NCBI RefSeq assembly: GCF_000332495.1
Contig: NZ_AOGW02000010.1
Location: forward strand, 744,001-808,000
DNA length: 64,000 nt
Reading direction: 5' to 3'
Origin: Leptospira terpstrae serovar Hualin str. LT 11-33 = ATCC 700639
GTDB lineage: Bacteria > Spirochaetota > Leptospiria > Leptospirales > Leptospiraceae
Shown here piece after piece: positions 9,055 through 17,931 of this stretch. A program made the position numbers and the translations under genes. A model generated the notes under the pieces. That model saw only the letters and a program-made list of their open reading frames with translations, was not told the origin of the DNA and ran no database searches. Within the stretch, counting starts at the first letter, position 1, and every line of letters begins with the position of its first letter.

Positions 9055-9160
9055 ACTTCGCACACCAACAAAAAACATAAAACCAATCCGCCAACACAAA
9101 TCGCTTGAATTCATCGAATGAATTTCGTTGGAACTACTGAATAGAATTACAGTACATAAA

Positions 9161-9192
9161 AAAAGCCCGAAAGATTTCTCTTTCAGGCTTCT
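9161..9192. terminator. Bidirectional intrinsic terminator
   Basis: AAGCC-C-GAAAGA (9163-9174) pairs with TCTTTC-A-GGCTT (9179-9190), one mismatch, loop TTTC. On the minus strand it is followed by seven T, on the plus strand by CTTTTCT. It lies between the lipA-side operon and the FecR-domain lipoprotein gene, which converge here. A shorter palindrome AATTCAT/ATGAATT lies just upstream at 9108-9124. Confidence 0.8.
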
Positions 9193-9215
9193 TTTCTACT
9201 TAAGGGTTGGTTTAT

Positions 9216-10397
9216 TTAGAATTTAGATTTCTGTTGAAGGTCGTAAATGACTTCTTCTACATTATCCATATCAATTCTCTTAACACCATTTTCAGTGTGA
9301 ACAATCAACTGTCCGTTTTCTTGGTTGATGATCGCTCCAATCACTGTTTTACCATCTACTAATACGATTTTTTCAATTCTTTCGTAGTAGTTTACGATGT
9401 CTTTTTTAGACTTAAATTCTTTAGGTTGGTTAGCCAAAGAGTCTTCGAATTTTTTCTTCTCTTCTTCTTGGCGTTTTGCAACGTCTTGTTCAATCACATG
9501 TCTCTTAGCATCGATCTCTTGTTTTTTCAACTCATCTAACTTTTCAGTTTGAGCAGATTCGCTAAGTCTAGTGATCTCTTGTGCAGTTTGTTTATCAACT
9601 GTCACGATAGTTTTGATTTCTTGCTCTTCGTTTTTAGTAAGTTTTGCACTTTCAACAACGAGTTTTTCTTTTTCAGAAGTTTTGAATGCTTTTGACAAAT
9701 CCAAAGATTTGATATCAGCAGACTTCGCAAGGTCAGCAGATTTTGCTGATTGTGTAGATGCTTGGTCTTTTTCTAAGATGACTTCTGCTTTCGCAAGAGA
9801 GGCTTGTAGTTTTTGTAAGTCAGCATTTCCAGAAATTTCTTCTGAAGAAAGTTTTTCTAAAGCAGGAACGCGTGGAGCAAATGCAACCGCACCTTCAACT
9901 ACTTTTACTTTCGCAGGTTTTCCTTCAGCAGCTTCTACGATAAAAGACGTTCCTCGCACACCCGCAATCGCAGTCGGTGTTACGACAGTAAAGTTGTCTT
10001 CTTTCTTAGCTTTGTTGACCTTCGCGAAAACTTTTCCAGAAACTAGAGCAATTTGAGTGTCTGTAGTTCCAGAATTGTCTTGGGAAAGTTTTGCAAAGTC
10101 AATCGCGGACTTAGGAGAGATACGAATGCTCGATCCATCCGCAAATTGGATGTCTACTTTTCCATTGTCGCCTGTGACTACGTTATCCCCGGATTTCAGA
10201 AGGGCACCAAGCTGTGCTTTTTCTTCTGTTTGGTCTGCGTGTTGGATTTTTGAATCTCCTACCGCAAATACGACTACCGCAGATAAATCTGCTGGTTTTT
10301 TTGGTGCTTCGGACACTTCTGCGTCTGGTTTCTTACAAACTGTAAGACCAGTAAAAAGAAGCGCTAGGCCCATTATGGTTAGTTTCGATGCTTTCAT
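9216..10397 (-). CDS. FecR-domain lipoprotein
   Basis: 393 aa. A signal peptide ends in LTGLTVC, giving a lipidated Cys at about residue 21. A FecR domain (residues about 40-170) shows GDNVVTGDNGKVDIQFADGS and TPTAIAGVRGTSFIVE. The rest is a long charged helix/coiled coil (about 200-330) with K/E/A-rich heptads, and a short C-terminal beta segment. The start at 10397 is chosen for AGGA 7 bases upstream and for the signal peptide. This is a surface or periplasmic lipoprotein; the FecR fold here is unlikely to be a sigma-factor regulator because no sigma gene is adjacent. Leptospira lipoproteins such as LipL45 have a comparable make-up (recollection, unverified). Confidence 0.85.
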   Translation of the reverse strand: MKASKLTIMGLALLFTGLTVCKKPDAEVSEAPKKPADLSAVVVFAVGDSKIQHADQTEEKAQLGALLKSGDNVVTGDNGKVDIQFADGSSIRISPKSAIDFAKLSQDNSGTTDTQIALVSGKVFAKVNKAKKEDNFTVVTPTAIAGVRGTSFIVEAAEGKPAKVKVVEGAVAFAPRVPALEKLSSEEISGNADLQKLQASLAKAEVILEKDQASTQSAKSADLAKSADIKSLDLSKAFKTSEKEKLVVESAKLTKNEEQEIKTIVTVDKQTAQEITRLSESAQTEKLDELKKQEIDAKRHVIEQDVAKRQEEEKKKFEDSLANQPKEFKSKKDIVNYYERIEKIVLVDGKTVIGAIINQENGQLIVHTENGVKRIDMDNVEEVIYDLQQKSKF

Positions 10398-10563
10398 ATC
10401 GTCCTGTCCCTTAGTGAAATTCAACTTTCGTTACTCTCTAATCAACAAACTGGGGCATAAGAAATTCCCAGCTTTTTTGTATTTTTTTCTAGAATGAAAA
10501 AAAATTCATTAGTTCGGAAAAAAAATAATTTAGTGACCGGATTTGTAAACGAATATTCAGTAT

Positions 10564-10596
10564 TTTTCCCTGAAACTAGCTATTTTCAAGGGAAAA
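10564..10596 (+). promoter_or_regulatory. Hairpin in the leader of the radical SAM gene
   Basis: TTTTCCCT (10564-10571) pairs with AGGGAAAA (10589-10596); a second short GAAA/TTTC stem extends it across a bulge. It lies about 60 bases before the ATG at 10656, in the 258-bp gap between two divergent genes. No ligand-binding RNA class is recognised, and no U-run follows directly. The gap also holds AT-rich stretches suited to divergent promoters, but no clear pair of boxes. Confidence 0.35.
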
Positions 10597-10655
10597 GAAG
10601 GGTTTTTTCGGGAAAATCGCTTTGTCTAAGATCAAGGAAGAAAAAAACTCCCATT

Positions 10656-11978
10656 ATGGCTGAAACCTCCACACTGAACCAAAGACCTGCCTCCTCCATT
10701 AAGCTCCTGGAAGAAATGGAGAGGATGTACAAAGACCTACCTATGGAAGCCATTGTCAAACAGGACATCCTAAGACAGGGCATTCATTTTTTACCGGAAT
10801 CCTTTTTAGTCAAAGATCCTTACAAATCCAAAGATTATTTTATCTTTTCCTTTGACCATATCCCACTTGCTGACCTAAAAGACGGTGCTGACACCAAAGC
10901 ACCCGAAGAAATTAAAATCTCCGGTGGCCACTTTGGTCTTTTAAAGACGGTGATCTCCACAAGAAACAATCCCAACTCACCATATAAAATGAAGATAAAG
11001 GAAGGGATCCCTACTTTGTTTTTAGAGGAAACTGAGATTGGAAGTGCAGAATACCCACCGGTACCGTCTTGGTACAGACATAAAACCAAATCTGGAAAAT
11101 TACCTGGCGAGGTGGCACCAGTCATTGAATGGGGATACCTTTTGTATCTGACTGTATTTCGAAACTGCCAATACTTTGGAAAAGACGAAGAATGTGCTTA
11201 TTGCGATATCAATCATAACTACCGCCAACAAAAAGGTGCCGGCAGACCCTATACGGGGGTAAAAGACGTAGAAGATATTTTAGAAGTTCTTTCTTGGGTG
11301 GATGCAGAAGACCAAATCGCAAAAGTGTATACTTTGACCGGCGGATCTGTACTAACCAATTTAAAGAAAAAATCGGAAGTCGATTTTTACCTCCAATACC
11401 CAGAAGCCATTGAAGCAAGGTTCCCCAAACGTTGGATGGGAAAACTAGTGGCCCAAGCCTTTGAAAAAGAAGACTGTAAAAAGTTCAAAGATGCGGGAAT
11501 TCAAATCTATCATCCCAACTATGAAGTTTGGGACAAGGCTCTATTCGAAAAAATCTGTCCAGGTAAGGCCAGTTGGATTGGTTATGAAAATTGGATTCGC
11601 CGAGTGGTAGATTCCGCAGAAGTCTTTGGCCCTGAAAATGTAATTCCTAACTTTGTAGGTGGAGTGGAACTTTCTGAACCTTGGGGATTTAAGACGGTAG
11701 CCGAAGCCATTTCTTCTACAAAACAAGGTTTAGATTTCTTTATGTCCAAAGGGATAGTACCTAGATTTACCGCATGGTGTCCCGAACCTTATACAACCCT
11801 CGGCCAACAAGCAGGCCCTCCACTTGTGTATTTTTGTGAACTCCTGCGTGCATGGAAGGAAACCTTTGAACAGTACGGATTGCCCACACCTCCAGGGTAT
11901 GGGGAACCGGGTCCAGGAAAGGCAGTATTTTCTGTTTCTGCTTTTATGGATGTGATAGGATATTCTGGACGAAATTAG
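10656..11978 (+). CDS. Radical SAM family protein with unusual Cys spacing
   Basis: 440 aa. The centre carries CQYFGKDEECAYC, i.e. CX8CX2C, followed by DINHNYRQ; the final C-x-aromatic-C half matches radical SAM 4Fe-4S sites, but the first spacing is eight instead of three residues. Downstream come a glycine-rich TLTGGSVL segment (SAM-binding GGE-like position) and GIQIYHPNYEVW, GVELSEPWGF and TAWCPEP. An N-terminal region of about 150 residues precedes the cluster. The start at 10656 is the first ATG after a low-complexity leader; the frame is open to 10494. Substrate unknown. Confidence 0.75.
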   Translation: MAETSTLNQRPASSIKLLEEMERMYKDLPMEAIVKQDILRQGIHFLPESFLVKDPYKSKDYFIFSFDHIPLADLKDGADTKAPEEIKISGGHFGLLKTVISTRNNPNSPYKMKIKEGIPTLFLEETEIGSAEYPPVPSWYRHKTKSGKLPGEVAPVIEWGYLLYLTVFRNCQYFGKDEECAYCDINHNYRQQKGAGRPYTGVKDVEDILEVLSWVDAEDQIAKVYTLTGGSVLTNLKKKSEVDFYLQYPEAIEARFPKRWMGKLVAQAFEKEDCKKFKDAGIQIYHPNYEVWDKALFEKICPGKASWIGYENWIRRVVDSAEVFGPENVIPNFVGGVELSEPWGFKTVAEAISSTKQGLDFFMSKGIVPRFTAWCPEPYTTLGQQAGPPLVYFCELLRAWKETFEQYGLPTPPGYGEPGPGKAVFSVSAFMDVIGYSGRN

Positions 11979-12014
11979 TCCTTTCCTGTACAAAGAAAAA
12001 ACTAAAATCCGTTT

Positions 12015-14090
12015 ATGCGAAAACAAATCCTACTGACGGGAGTTTTTTCTCTCCTGTTTTTTACCTTGGCTTGTCAGAACCCTGAACAGGAAGAACCACA
12101 CCGGTTCCGCCAAGGGGTTTTAGACATCCATGACCTGACATTCAAAGAAAATACCATCATTGACTTAGAAGGGGAATGGGAATTGTATTTTGGGGATTTC
12201 CACTACCCTCCCTTTCACGGCGAAAAACTGCTGACGGGATATTTGGCCATTCCTAGTTCTTGGCAAGATGAAGAATTTGGTGGAGAAGAATTACCAAGGA
12301 CTGGGCATGTCACCTTACGCGCGTTCATTCATATTAGCAAACAAACCATTGGCCAAGAATTAAGAATTTATATACCTGATATTGCCTCTTCCTATCGTTT
12401 TTTTGCCAATGGTGTTTTGATTGGTGGGCAAGGAAAACCTGGAATCAATAAATTTGATGATACTCCAAGGATCAAATCCAAATACTATACTCTGATTCCT
12501 GACAAAGAAGTGATAGAACTTGTATTTCATATTGCAAACTATGATAACAATTTTGGTGGTTTTTGGGCTATCCCCAGCTTAGGAAACAAAAATGCCTTGG
12601 ACAGAGAGAAAATGCTCTCTATTGCGAGGGAACTCTTTTTACTAGGAGCACTTGTTCTCATTGGTTTGTATCATTTTGGATTGTATTTTTATAAACGAAA
12701 AGAAACTTCCATCTTCTACTTTGCAATCTTTTGTTTTTTACTCGGGATTCGTTTGGCCTTTACCGGTGAAAGGTATATCTTGGAATTATTTCCAGGTTTT
12801 CATTGGCCTACAGCCTTTCGTATTGAGTTTGCCTCTTATTATTTTGCAGTTCCTACATTTTTATTATTTATCTATTCGCTTTTCCCAGAAGAATCCAATA
12901 AAAAATATGTTCGTTATGTGTTAGTTGCAAGTACCATTTTTGCACTTACACTTTTTTTTCCGATTTCTGTATTTACCATATTATTGTATGGGTTTCAAGC
13001 TTTATCATTTTTTACGATTGGATATGTAATTCATATCAACTTAAAGGCGGTTTTCAACAAACGTCCCAATTCAAAATTATTTTTTTTAGGACTTTTGGTA
13101 TTAGCCTTTTCTGTGGCTTTTGATATTTTACGTCACAGTGTCAATAATCGTGGGATTGGTCTTACCCCTTACGCCCTACTCTGTTTTATTTTTATCCAAT
13201 CACTCATCCTTTCTAGTCGGATAGCCAATGCATTTTTACGTGCAGAAGAATTAGCGGAAAGTTTAAAAATCAGTAACGAATCTTTGTTAGCCGTGACAGA
13301 AAATCTGGAACAAATTGTTTCCGAAAGAACCTACCAATTAAATTCCTCATTGAATCGAATCAAAAAGGATCTCCTTCTTGCAAAAAAAATCCAACAGAAG
13401 ATCCTTCCAGAAGATGGAATCAAATTCGAACATTTAAAAATCCATTTGTATTTCCAACCACAAGAAGAAGTGGGTGGAGACTTTTATGATATTTTTGAAT
13501 TGGATGATGGAACGGTTCGTTTTTTTGTCGCTGATGCTACAGGACATGGAATCCAAGCGGCTTTGTATACGATGGCCATTAAATCGGAATATGAAGCCAT
13601 TAAACGTTTTATCACAAAAACTGATGATTTGATGAATCATCTCAACCAAAAAATTCAAAACAAATTTTCTGGATTAAAAATTGTGTTCTCTGGATTTTTA
13701 TTAGATATCAATACTAATACAAAGACCATTTACTACTCGTCAGCGGGGCACCCAAACCAAATCTTTCAATCTGCTGATAACCAAACGATTTTAAATCGTA
13801 CAGGAAATATCATTGGATTAAAAAAAGACCAACCCTACACTCAAAAACAATTCCAAATGGCTAAGGGAGATAGAATTCTTTTATTTACCGATGGAATGTT
13901 AGAACAAAAAAACGAATCAAGGGAAGAATTTGGAATGGAAAGAATTCAAAAGATTCTTACGGATTATCAAGGAAAGGAATCAGAAAGAGTTCTTGCGGAA
14001 CTGGTCATCCAACTTTTCCTCTTCCAAGGGAGAGAAGAACAAGAGGATGACCAAACGATGGTTCTTATCGAATGGGAAAAAACTTCTTAA
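12015..14090 (+). CDS. 7TM-DISM receptor fused to SpoIIE/PP2C-type phosphatase
   Basis: 691 aa. A lipoprotein-like signal (LLFFTLAC) is followed by an extracytoplasmic galactose-binding-like sensor (residues about 30-190, 7TMR-DISMED2 type, LEGEWELYFGDF), seven transmembrane helices (about 205-405, 7TM-DISM), a coiled coil (about 415-455) and a SpoIIE phosphatase domain (about 470-690). The phosphatase shows QEEVGGDFYDIFEL, FVADATGHGIQAAL, YSSAGHPNQI and LFTDGMLEQKN, the Mn-binding Asp motifs. Such RsbU-like proteins dephosphorylate anti-anti-sigma factors; no partner is encoded in the window. Single gene, no clear ribosome-binding site. Confidence 0.9.
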   Translation: MRKQILLTGVFSLLFFTLACQNPEQEEPHRFRQGVLDIHDLTFKENTIIDLEGEWELYFGDFHYPPFHGEKLLTGYLAIPSSWQDEEFGGEELPRTGHVTLRAFIHISKQTIGQELRIYIPDIASSYRFFANGVLIGGQGKPGINKFDDTPRIKSKYYTLIPDKEVIELVFHIANYDNNFGGFWAIPSLGNKNALDREKMLSIARELFLLGALVLIGLYHFGLYFYKRKETSIFYFAIFCFLLGIRLAFTGERYILELFPGFHWPTAFRIEFASYYFAVPTFLLFIYSLFPEESNKKYVRYVLVASTIFALTLFFPISVFTILLYGFQALSFFTIGYVIHINLKAVFNKRPNSKLFFLGLLVLAFSVAFDILRHSVNNRGIGLTPYALLCFIFIQSLILSSRIANAFLRAEELAESLKISNESLLAVTENLEQIVSERTYQLNSSLNRIKKDLLLAKKIQQKILPEDGIKFEHLKIHLYFQPQEEVGGDFYDIFELDDGTVRFFVADATGHGIQAALYTMAIKSEYEAIKRFITKTDDLMNHLNQKIQNKFSGLKIVFSGFLLDINTNTKTIYYSSAGHPNQIFQSADNQTILNRTGNIIGLKKDQPYTQKQFQMAKGDRILLFTDGMLEQKNESREEFGMERIQKILTDYQGKESERVLAELVIQLFLFQGREEQEDDQTMVLIEWEKTS

Positions 14091-14107
14091 TCGTTTCTAA
14101 TCAATCT

Positions 14108-14536
14108 TTATTTTTTTAAAAAGAGATTGTCCACACCGTTCTTTTCAAACTCAGCATCATATTTTTCTGCTTCCTTAGTGACTTTGGTTTCGTAATCTTC
14201 TGGGCTTAGTGCTTCTAATTCTTTTGCTGATACTTTTTGCTCTAAATCTCTTTGGGCAAGTTCTGTAGAAAGGTCTGTCCAGAAGATATCGTCGTTATAA
14301 GGTTCGATATAGGATTCGAAAACTTCTTGGAAGTATTCTTCCGAAATGGTGAAAAGTCCATTTTCGGAAATGATAGGTCCTTTTTCTCCACCTGAGGAAA
14401 GTTTTTTAAGAAGAGACTGGATGAATTCATCCACAGAAGGATCAGTTTCTTCATGTGGGGAATTGCTTACCCATTCGAACACAGCCAGTGCGTTCAAAAG
14501 GTGTTTTGTTTCTTGGGGATTAAGATCTAGATTCAT
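14108..14536 (-). CDS. Acidic protein of unknown function
   Basis: 142 aa, strongly acidic, predicted mostly helical, without signal peptide or membrane segment; no family is recognised. AGG lies about 7 bases before ATG 14536, supporting this start. It converges with the SpoIIE receptor gene, leaving only 17 bp between stops, and is followed upstream by a small gene on the same strand after about 50 bp. Confidence 0.65.
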   Translation of the reverse strand: MNLDLNPQETKHLLNALAVFEWVSNSPHEETDPSVDEFIQSLLKKLSSGGEKGPIISENGLFTISEEYFQEVFESYIEPYNDDIFWTDLSTELAQRDLEQKVSAKELEALSPEDYETKVTKEAEKYDAEFEKNGVDNLFLKK

Positions 14537-14585
14537 GATTACCTACTTTGTTTCCATAGAAGCAAGAATCCTTCGCATAGGCAAA

Positions 14586-14741
14586 TCAAAGAATGACTGT
14601 GGACCTGTTTTCCTTATAGTTTTGATACATCTGGTCGACGAGGAGACGAAAAGATGGATCTTCTTTTAGAATTTCCAACTTCTCCTCCAGGCTTAAAATT
14701 GAAAATTTAGGATACAAAGCTTTGGTGACTGCAGGCTTCAT
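14586..14741 (-). CDS. Small protein of unknown function
   Basis: 51 aa from ATG 14741; an in-frame TTG at 14780 would add 13 residues. It contains ILSLEEKLEILKEDPSFRLL, which reads like a real amphipathic helical protein. AGG stands very near the ATG (AGGT-ATG). It lies between the acidic protein gene and the aminotransferase gene, all on the minus strand, and may belong to one operon. No function can be assigned. Confidence 0.45.
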   Translation of the reverse strand: MKPAVTKALYPKFSILSLEEKLEILKEDPSFRLLVDQMYQNYKENRSTVIL

Positions 14742-14798
14742 ACCTAGCAAGTAAACATACGAGTAGTATTTGTCAAACAAAAAAATACTAAACGTATG

Positions 14799-15992
14799 TC
14801 ACGTATTTATGTCTCGATAAACTTTTGCGATTCGTTTGACACCCACTTCCATTTCTTCTTTTTCAAGGAAACTAAAGTTCATACGAAAGTAGGAAGAGAG
14901 TTTACTTACCTGGGAAAATTCACTCCCCGGAACCATAGCCACACCACTCGCTAAACATTGGTTCATCATTTCTTTTTGTAGCACGTCGGGGAATTCCACC
15001 CAGAGAAACATCCCACCTTCTGGAACTACAAACTTTGCTTCTGGGATGTATTCTTTTAGTAAGGAACTCAAAATTTTTTGTTTTTCGTAATAATAGGATT
15101 GGATAGAATCTAGGTGTTTTGTCCAATCCATTTGATCCAAAAGTTGGGAGACTACAACTTGAGAGAACTGGTTTGAATTCAGATCATTTCCTTGTTTGAC
15201 TGCAGTAAACAATGATCGATAGACTTCGGGAACCACGGCCCAACCCAAACGAAAACCAGGAGATAGAATTTTTGAAAAACTTCCCAAAACAAACGTTAGA
15301 TCATTCCTTTCACGGAAAGAACTAACTGAAGGATAAACATTTCCTAGAAAGTCCAAATACCGATAGGCTTCATCTTCTATGAGGATCACTTCTTTTTCAT
15401 CTAAAATGGTAGCGATTTGTTTTCTTTTTTCTACTGACCAAGTATAAGTGGAGGGATTTTGGTAAGAAGGATTAATGTAAAAAACATGGATTTTGTTTTG
15501 TGATAAGATTTCTTCTAACCAATAAAGATTTGGTCCATCAGTCTCCATAGGTACACTAAAAAAATTAGGTTGGTAGGGAGAGAATGCCTGCAAAGCCCCG
15601 AGATATACAGGATCTTCTAATAATACATTCGTTTCTTCATCCATAAACATCTTTCCTAAAATATCCAATCCTTGTTGGGATCCGTGTGTGATGGAAATAG
15701 AATCAGAAGTGACCCACGGAACATCCGTTAATTTCTCAGTTATTTGGGTTCGAAGGGCTAGGTATCCCGAAGAATCCCCATACTGAAGGGCAAATCTAGA
15801 ATGGTCTTTCACCACAGATTCCATAACAGAACTTAAAATATCTTTGGAAAGTAAATGCGGATTCGGAAGCCCTCCTGCAAAAGAAAGGATATCCGAGTTT
15901 TCTACCGTTAACTTCAAAATTTCACGTATGACAGAGGTGCGAACAAAAGAAGTTCGTTTCGCTGAAAAAATAGTTGGTAATTCCGTATCCAT
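14799..15992 (-). CDS. PLP-dependent class I/II aminotransferase
   Basis: 397-aa fold-type I aminotransferase, close in form to 2-aminoadipate/aromatic or alanine-type transaminases without a DNA-binding domain. Visible are LSFAGGLPNPHLLSKD at the N-terminus, SITHGSQQGLDILGKMF, IEDEAYRYLDF (PLP-ring Asp/Tyr) and GSFSKILSPGFRLGWAV with the Schiff-base Lys. The start at 15992 is chosen because the longer start at 16028 lies inside the direct-repeat operator shared with the divergent MocR gene. The divergence suggests that the MocR protein controls it. Confidence 0.88.
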   Translation of the reverse strand: MDTELPTIFSAKRTSFVRTSVIREILKLTVENSDILSFAGGLPNPHLLSKDILSSVMESVVKDHSRFALQYGDSSGYLALRTQITEKLTDVPWVTSDSISITHGSQQGLDILGKMFMDEETNVLLEDPVYLGALQAFSPYQPNFFSVPMETDGPNLYWLEEILSQNKIHVFYINPSYQNPSTYTWSVEKRKQIATILDEKEVILIEDEAYRYLDFLGNVYPSVSSFRERNDLTFVLGSFSKILSPGFRLGWAVVPEVYRSLFTAVKQGNDLNSNQFSQVVVSQLLDQMDWTKHLDSIQSYYYEKQKILSSLLKEYIPEAKFVVPEGGMFLWVEFPDVLQKEMMNQCLASGVAMVPGSEFSQVSKLSSYFRMNFSFLEKEEMEVGVKRIAKVYRDINT

Positions 15993-16018
15993 TGTTATAG
16001 AATAACAAAAAGGAAAGA

Positions 16019-16061
16019 AACTGTCCATATACAGTTAGTTCTTTCTATTCATATACAGTTA
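16019..16061. promoter_or_regulatory. 12-bp direct repeat operator between aminotransferase and MocR genes
   Basis: CATATACAGTTA occurs twice, at 16026-16037 and 16050-16061, with a 24-bp period (near two helical turns). The first copy also forms an inverted repeat AACTGT...ACAGTT (16019-16024 with 16031-16036). MocR/GabR/PdxR regulators are known to bind direct repeats in divergent promoters, so this is the probable binding site. The second copy ends 4 bases before the MocR ATG. Confidence 0.7.
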
Positions 16062-16065
16062 TCTT

Positions 16066-17472
16066 ATGACAAAATACAAACAATTAGCAGAAGACCTAAA
16101 AAAAGAAATCCAATTGGGGTATTATTCAGAAAAAGAAAGAATTCCTTCCCTTCGAGAAATTCAAAGTCTAAAGTTTTGTAGTCTCACCACAGCCAAAGAA
16201 GCCTACCGGATCCTAGAAGAAGAAGGTTATATTTTTGTAGTTCCAAAATCAGGATACTTTGTCCATCCGAATATAAGCTCTGTCATTTCAGGTCCACAAA
16301 ATGAATTTTATCCCGCAGTAGAAGCGGATGACAGAATCCAACAAATCATGCGAACCGTGATGGATCCAAAACTGATCTCATTTGGGGCAGCCATTCCTTC
16401 GGATTTTTACCTTCCTCTAGGCGGATTAGTTTCTTCTTTTAAAAAAGCCCTTAGACACAAAGAAATTTTCTCTTATGGAGATTTACAAGGGAACTCGGAA
16501 CTTCGCGAATGGATTAGCAAACGTTTGTCGATCCAAGGCTATAGAGTGAACTCTGAACAAATTCAAATCACCAATGGGTGCACAGAAGCGATCACTTTTT
16601 CTTTAGCCACCGCAACAGAACCTGGAGATACTGTCATTGTCCCCTCACCCATCTATGTTGGTTTATTTCAAATCTTGGAAACACTCAAACTTAAAGTTGT
16701 GGAAATACCTTATAGAGAAAAAGAAGGAATTTCTATTGATGAATATGAAAAACTAATCAAACGACACAAACCTAAAGTATTTTTATTTTCAGCTAACTTC
16801 AATAATCCGAACGGAATTTTAATGAGTGAAACTTCCAAACAAAGTTTGGCAAAAATTTCCTATCAATTTGGGATTCATTTAGTAGAAGATGATATTTATG
16901 GAGATTTGTATTTTTCTGGAACGAGACCAAGGCCCCTAGTCAGCGATTTTCCAAACGATCCAAAAGGTCCTAAATCTTTCCTTTGTTCTTCGTTTTCCAA
17001 AACCATAGCCCCTGGACTTAGAATGGGTTGGGTGGCTTCCAAAAATGGAATCCAAAACTTAAGCAAACGAACACGGGCTTATAAAATTTCGGAAAATCAC
17101 CCTACGCAAATGGCTGTGATTCAATTTTTGAAATTGCAAACCTACGAAAGGCATTTAAAATTCCTACGTTCAGAATACAAAAAACTCACGGAAGAATATT
17201 CTAATCTTTTATCTCATTACAGTGAAGGTTCTCTAAATATTTTAAAACCAGATGGTGGCTTTGTCTTATGGATCAAATCACCGTTAGATGGTAATAAGTT
17301 ACTGAATGAATCCAAAAAAATAGGAATGACCATAGCCCCTGGTTCCCTATTTGGTCTATCGAAACATTGGGACAACCACTTTCGATTGAATGTGTCCGTG
17401 GGTTTTTCACCGAAAATTAGAGAGAAACTCCTCCAATTTTCCAAGTTGTTCTTAAAAAAAAGGAAAAACTAA
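16066..17472 (+). CDS. MocR-type regulator (GntR HTH fused to aminotransferase)
   Basis: 468 aa. A GntR-type winged helix occupies residues 1-70 (KYKQLAEDLKKEIQLGYY, RIPSLREIQSLKFCSLTTAKEAYRILEEEGYI in segments). A fold-type I aminotransferase domain follows, with ITNGCTEAITFSLAT, SANFNNPNGI, VEDDIYGDLYFSG and SSFSKTIAPGLRMGWV, the last with the PLP Lys. MocR proteins sense PLP or amino compounds and often control divergent metabolic genes; the aminotransferase next door is the natural target. The ATG follows the operator without a clear ribosome-binding site. Confidence 0.9.
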   Translation: MTKYKQLAEDLKKEIQLGYYSEKERIPSLREIQSLKFCSLTTAKEAYRILEEEGYIFVVPKSGYFVHPNISSVISGPQNEFYPAVEADDRIQQIMRTVMDPKLISFGAAIPSDFYLPLGGLVSSFKKALRHKEIFSYGDLQGNSELREWISKRLSIQGYRVNSEQIQITNGCTEAITFSLATATEPGDTVIVPSPIYVGLFQILETLKLKVVEIPYREKEGISIDEYEKLIKRHKPKVFLFSANFNNPNGILMSETSKQSLAKISYQFGIHLVEDDIYGDLYFSGTRPRPLVSDFPNDPKGPKSFLCSSFSKTIAPGLRMGWVASKNGIQNLSKRTRAYKISENHPTQMAVIQFLKLQTYERHLKFLRSEYKKLTEEYSNLLSHYSEGSLNILKPDGGFVLWIKSPLDGNKLLNESKKIGMTIAPGSLFGLSKHWDNHFRLNVSVGFSPKIREKLLQFSKLFLKKRKN

Positions 17473-17523
17473 TTTTAAAGTTTTTGGTTGCAACCAGAAG
17501 AACGGGAACCAACGTTTAGGAAT

Positions 17524-17781
17524 ATGTCAGAAAACACACGCAAGTATCTGGAAACATCGCAAATCATTCCTTCCAAAGGAATGTCTTACACTATGTATGA
17601 AATCGAAGGCCAAGATACAATTTTACGAATGCTCACCTTTATCCCAGACAATGATGAGATCCATATTTATCCCAAACCACCGGTGAAAAAACTTTATAAA
17701 CCCGAACTTTGTAAAAAGGTAGAAGAGAATGAATTTTTAGGACTTTGGACGATGGGAGAAGAAAGGAAGGCAGGAAATTAG
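17524..17781 (+). CDS. Small protein of unknown function
   Basis: 85 aa, mixed helix/strand, no recognised family. The start at 17524 is preceded by AGGA at suitable distance (TTTAGGAATATG); an in-frame TTG at 17488 lacks this. It contains FIPDNDEIHIYPKPPVKKLY. It follows the MocR gene by 51 bp and may be co-transcribed. tRNA-Phe lies immediately downstream on the opposite strand. Confidence 0.6.
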   Translation: MSENTRKYLETSQIIPSKGMSYTMYEIEGQDTILRMLTFIPDNDEIHIYPKPPVKKLYKPELCKKVEENEFLGLWTMGEERKAGN

Positions 17782-17788
17782 GCAACCG

Positions 17789-17861
<73 letters not shown>

Positions 17862-17931
17862 TTCGGTTACAACCAAAGTATTTTTTCACACCCCGCTGTC
17901 AACGAACCTTTCTATTTTTTGTGAGGACATT

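Noticed and set aside
15993..16028. ATG 16028 as start of the aminotransferase
   Set aside because: It lies inside the direct-repeat operator and the extra residues are not family-like; ATG 15992 fits better.
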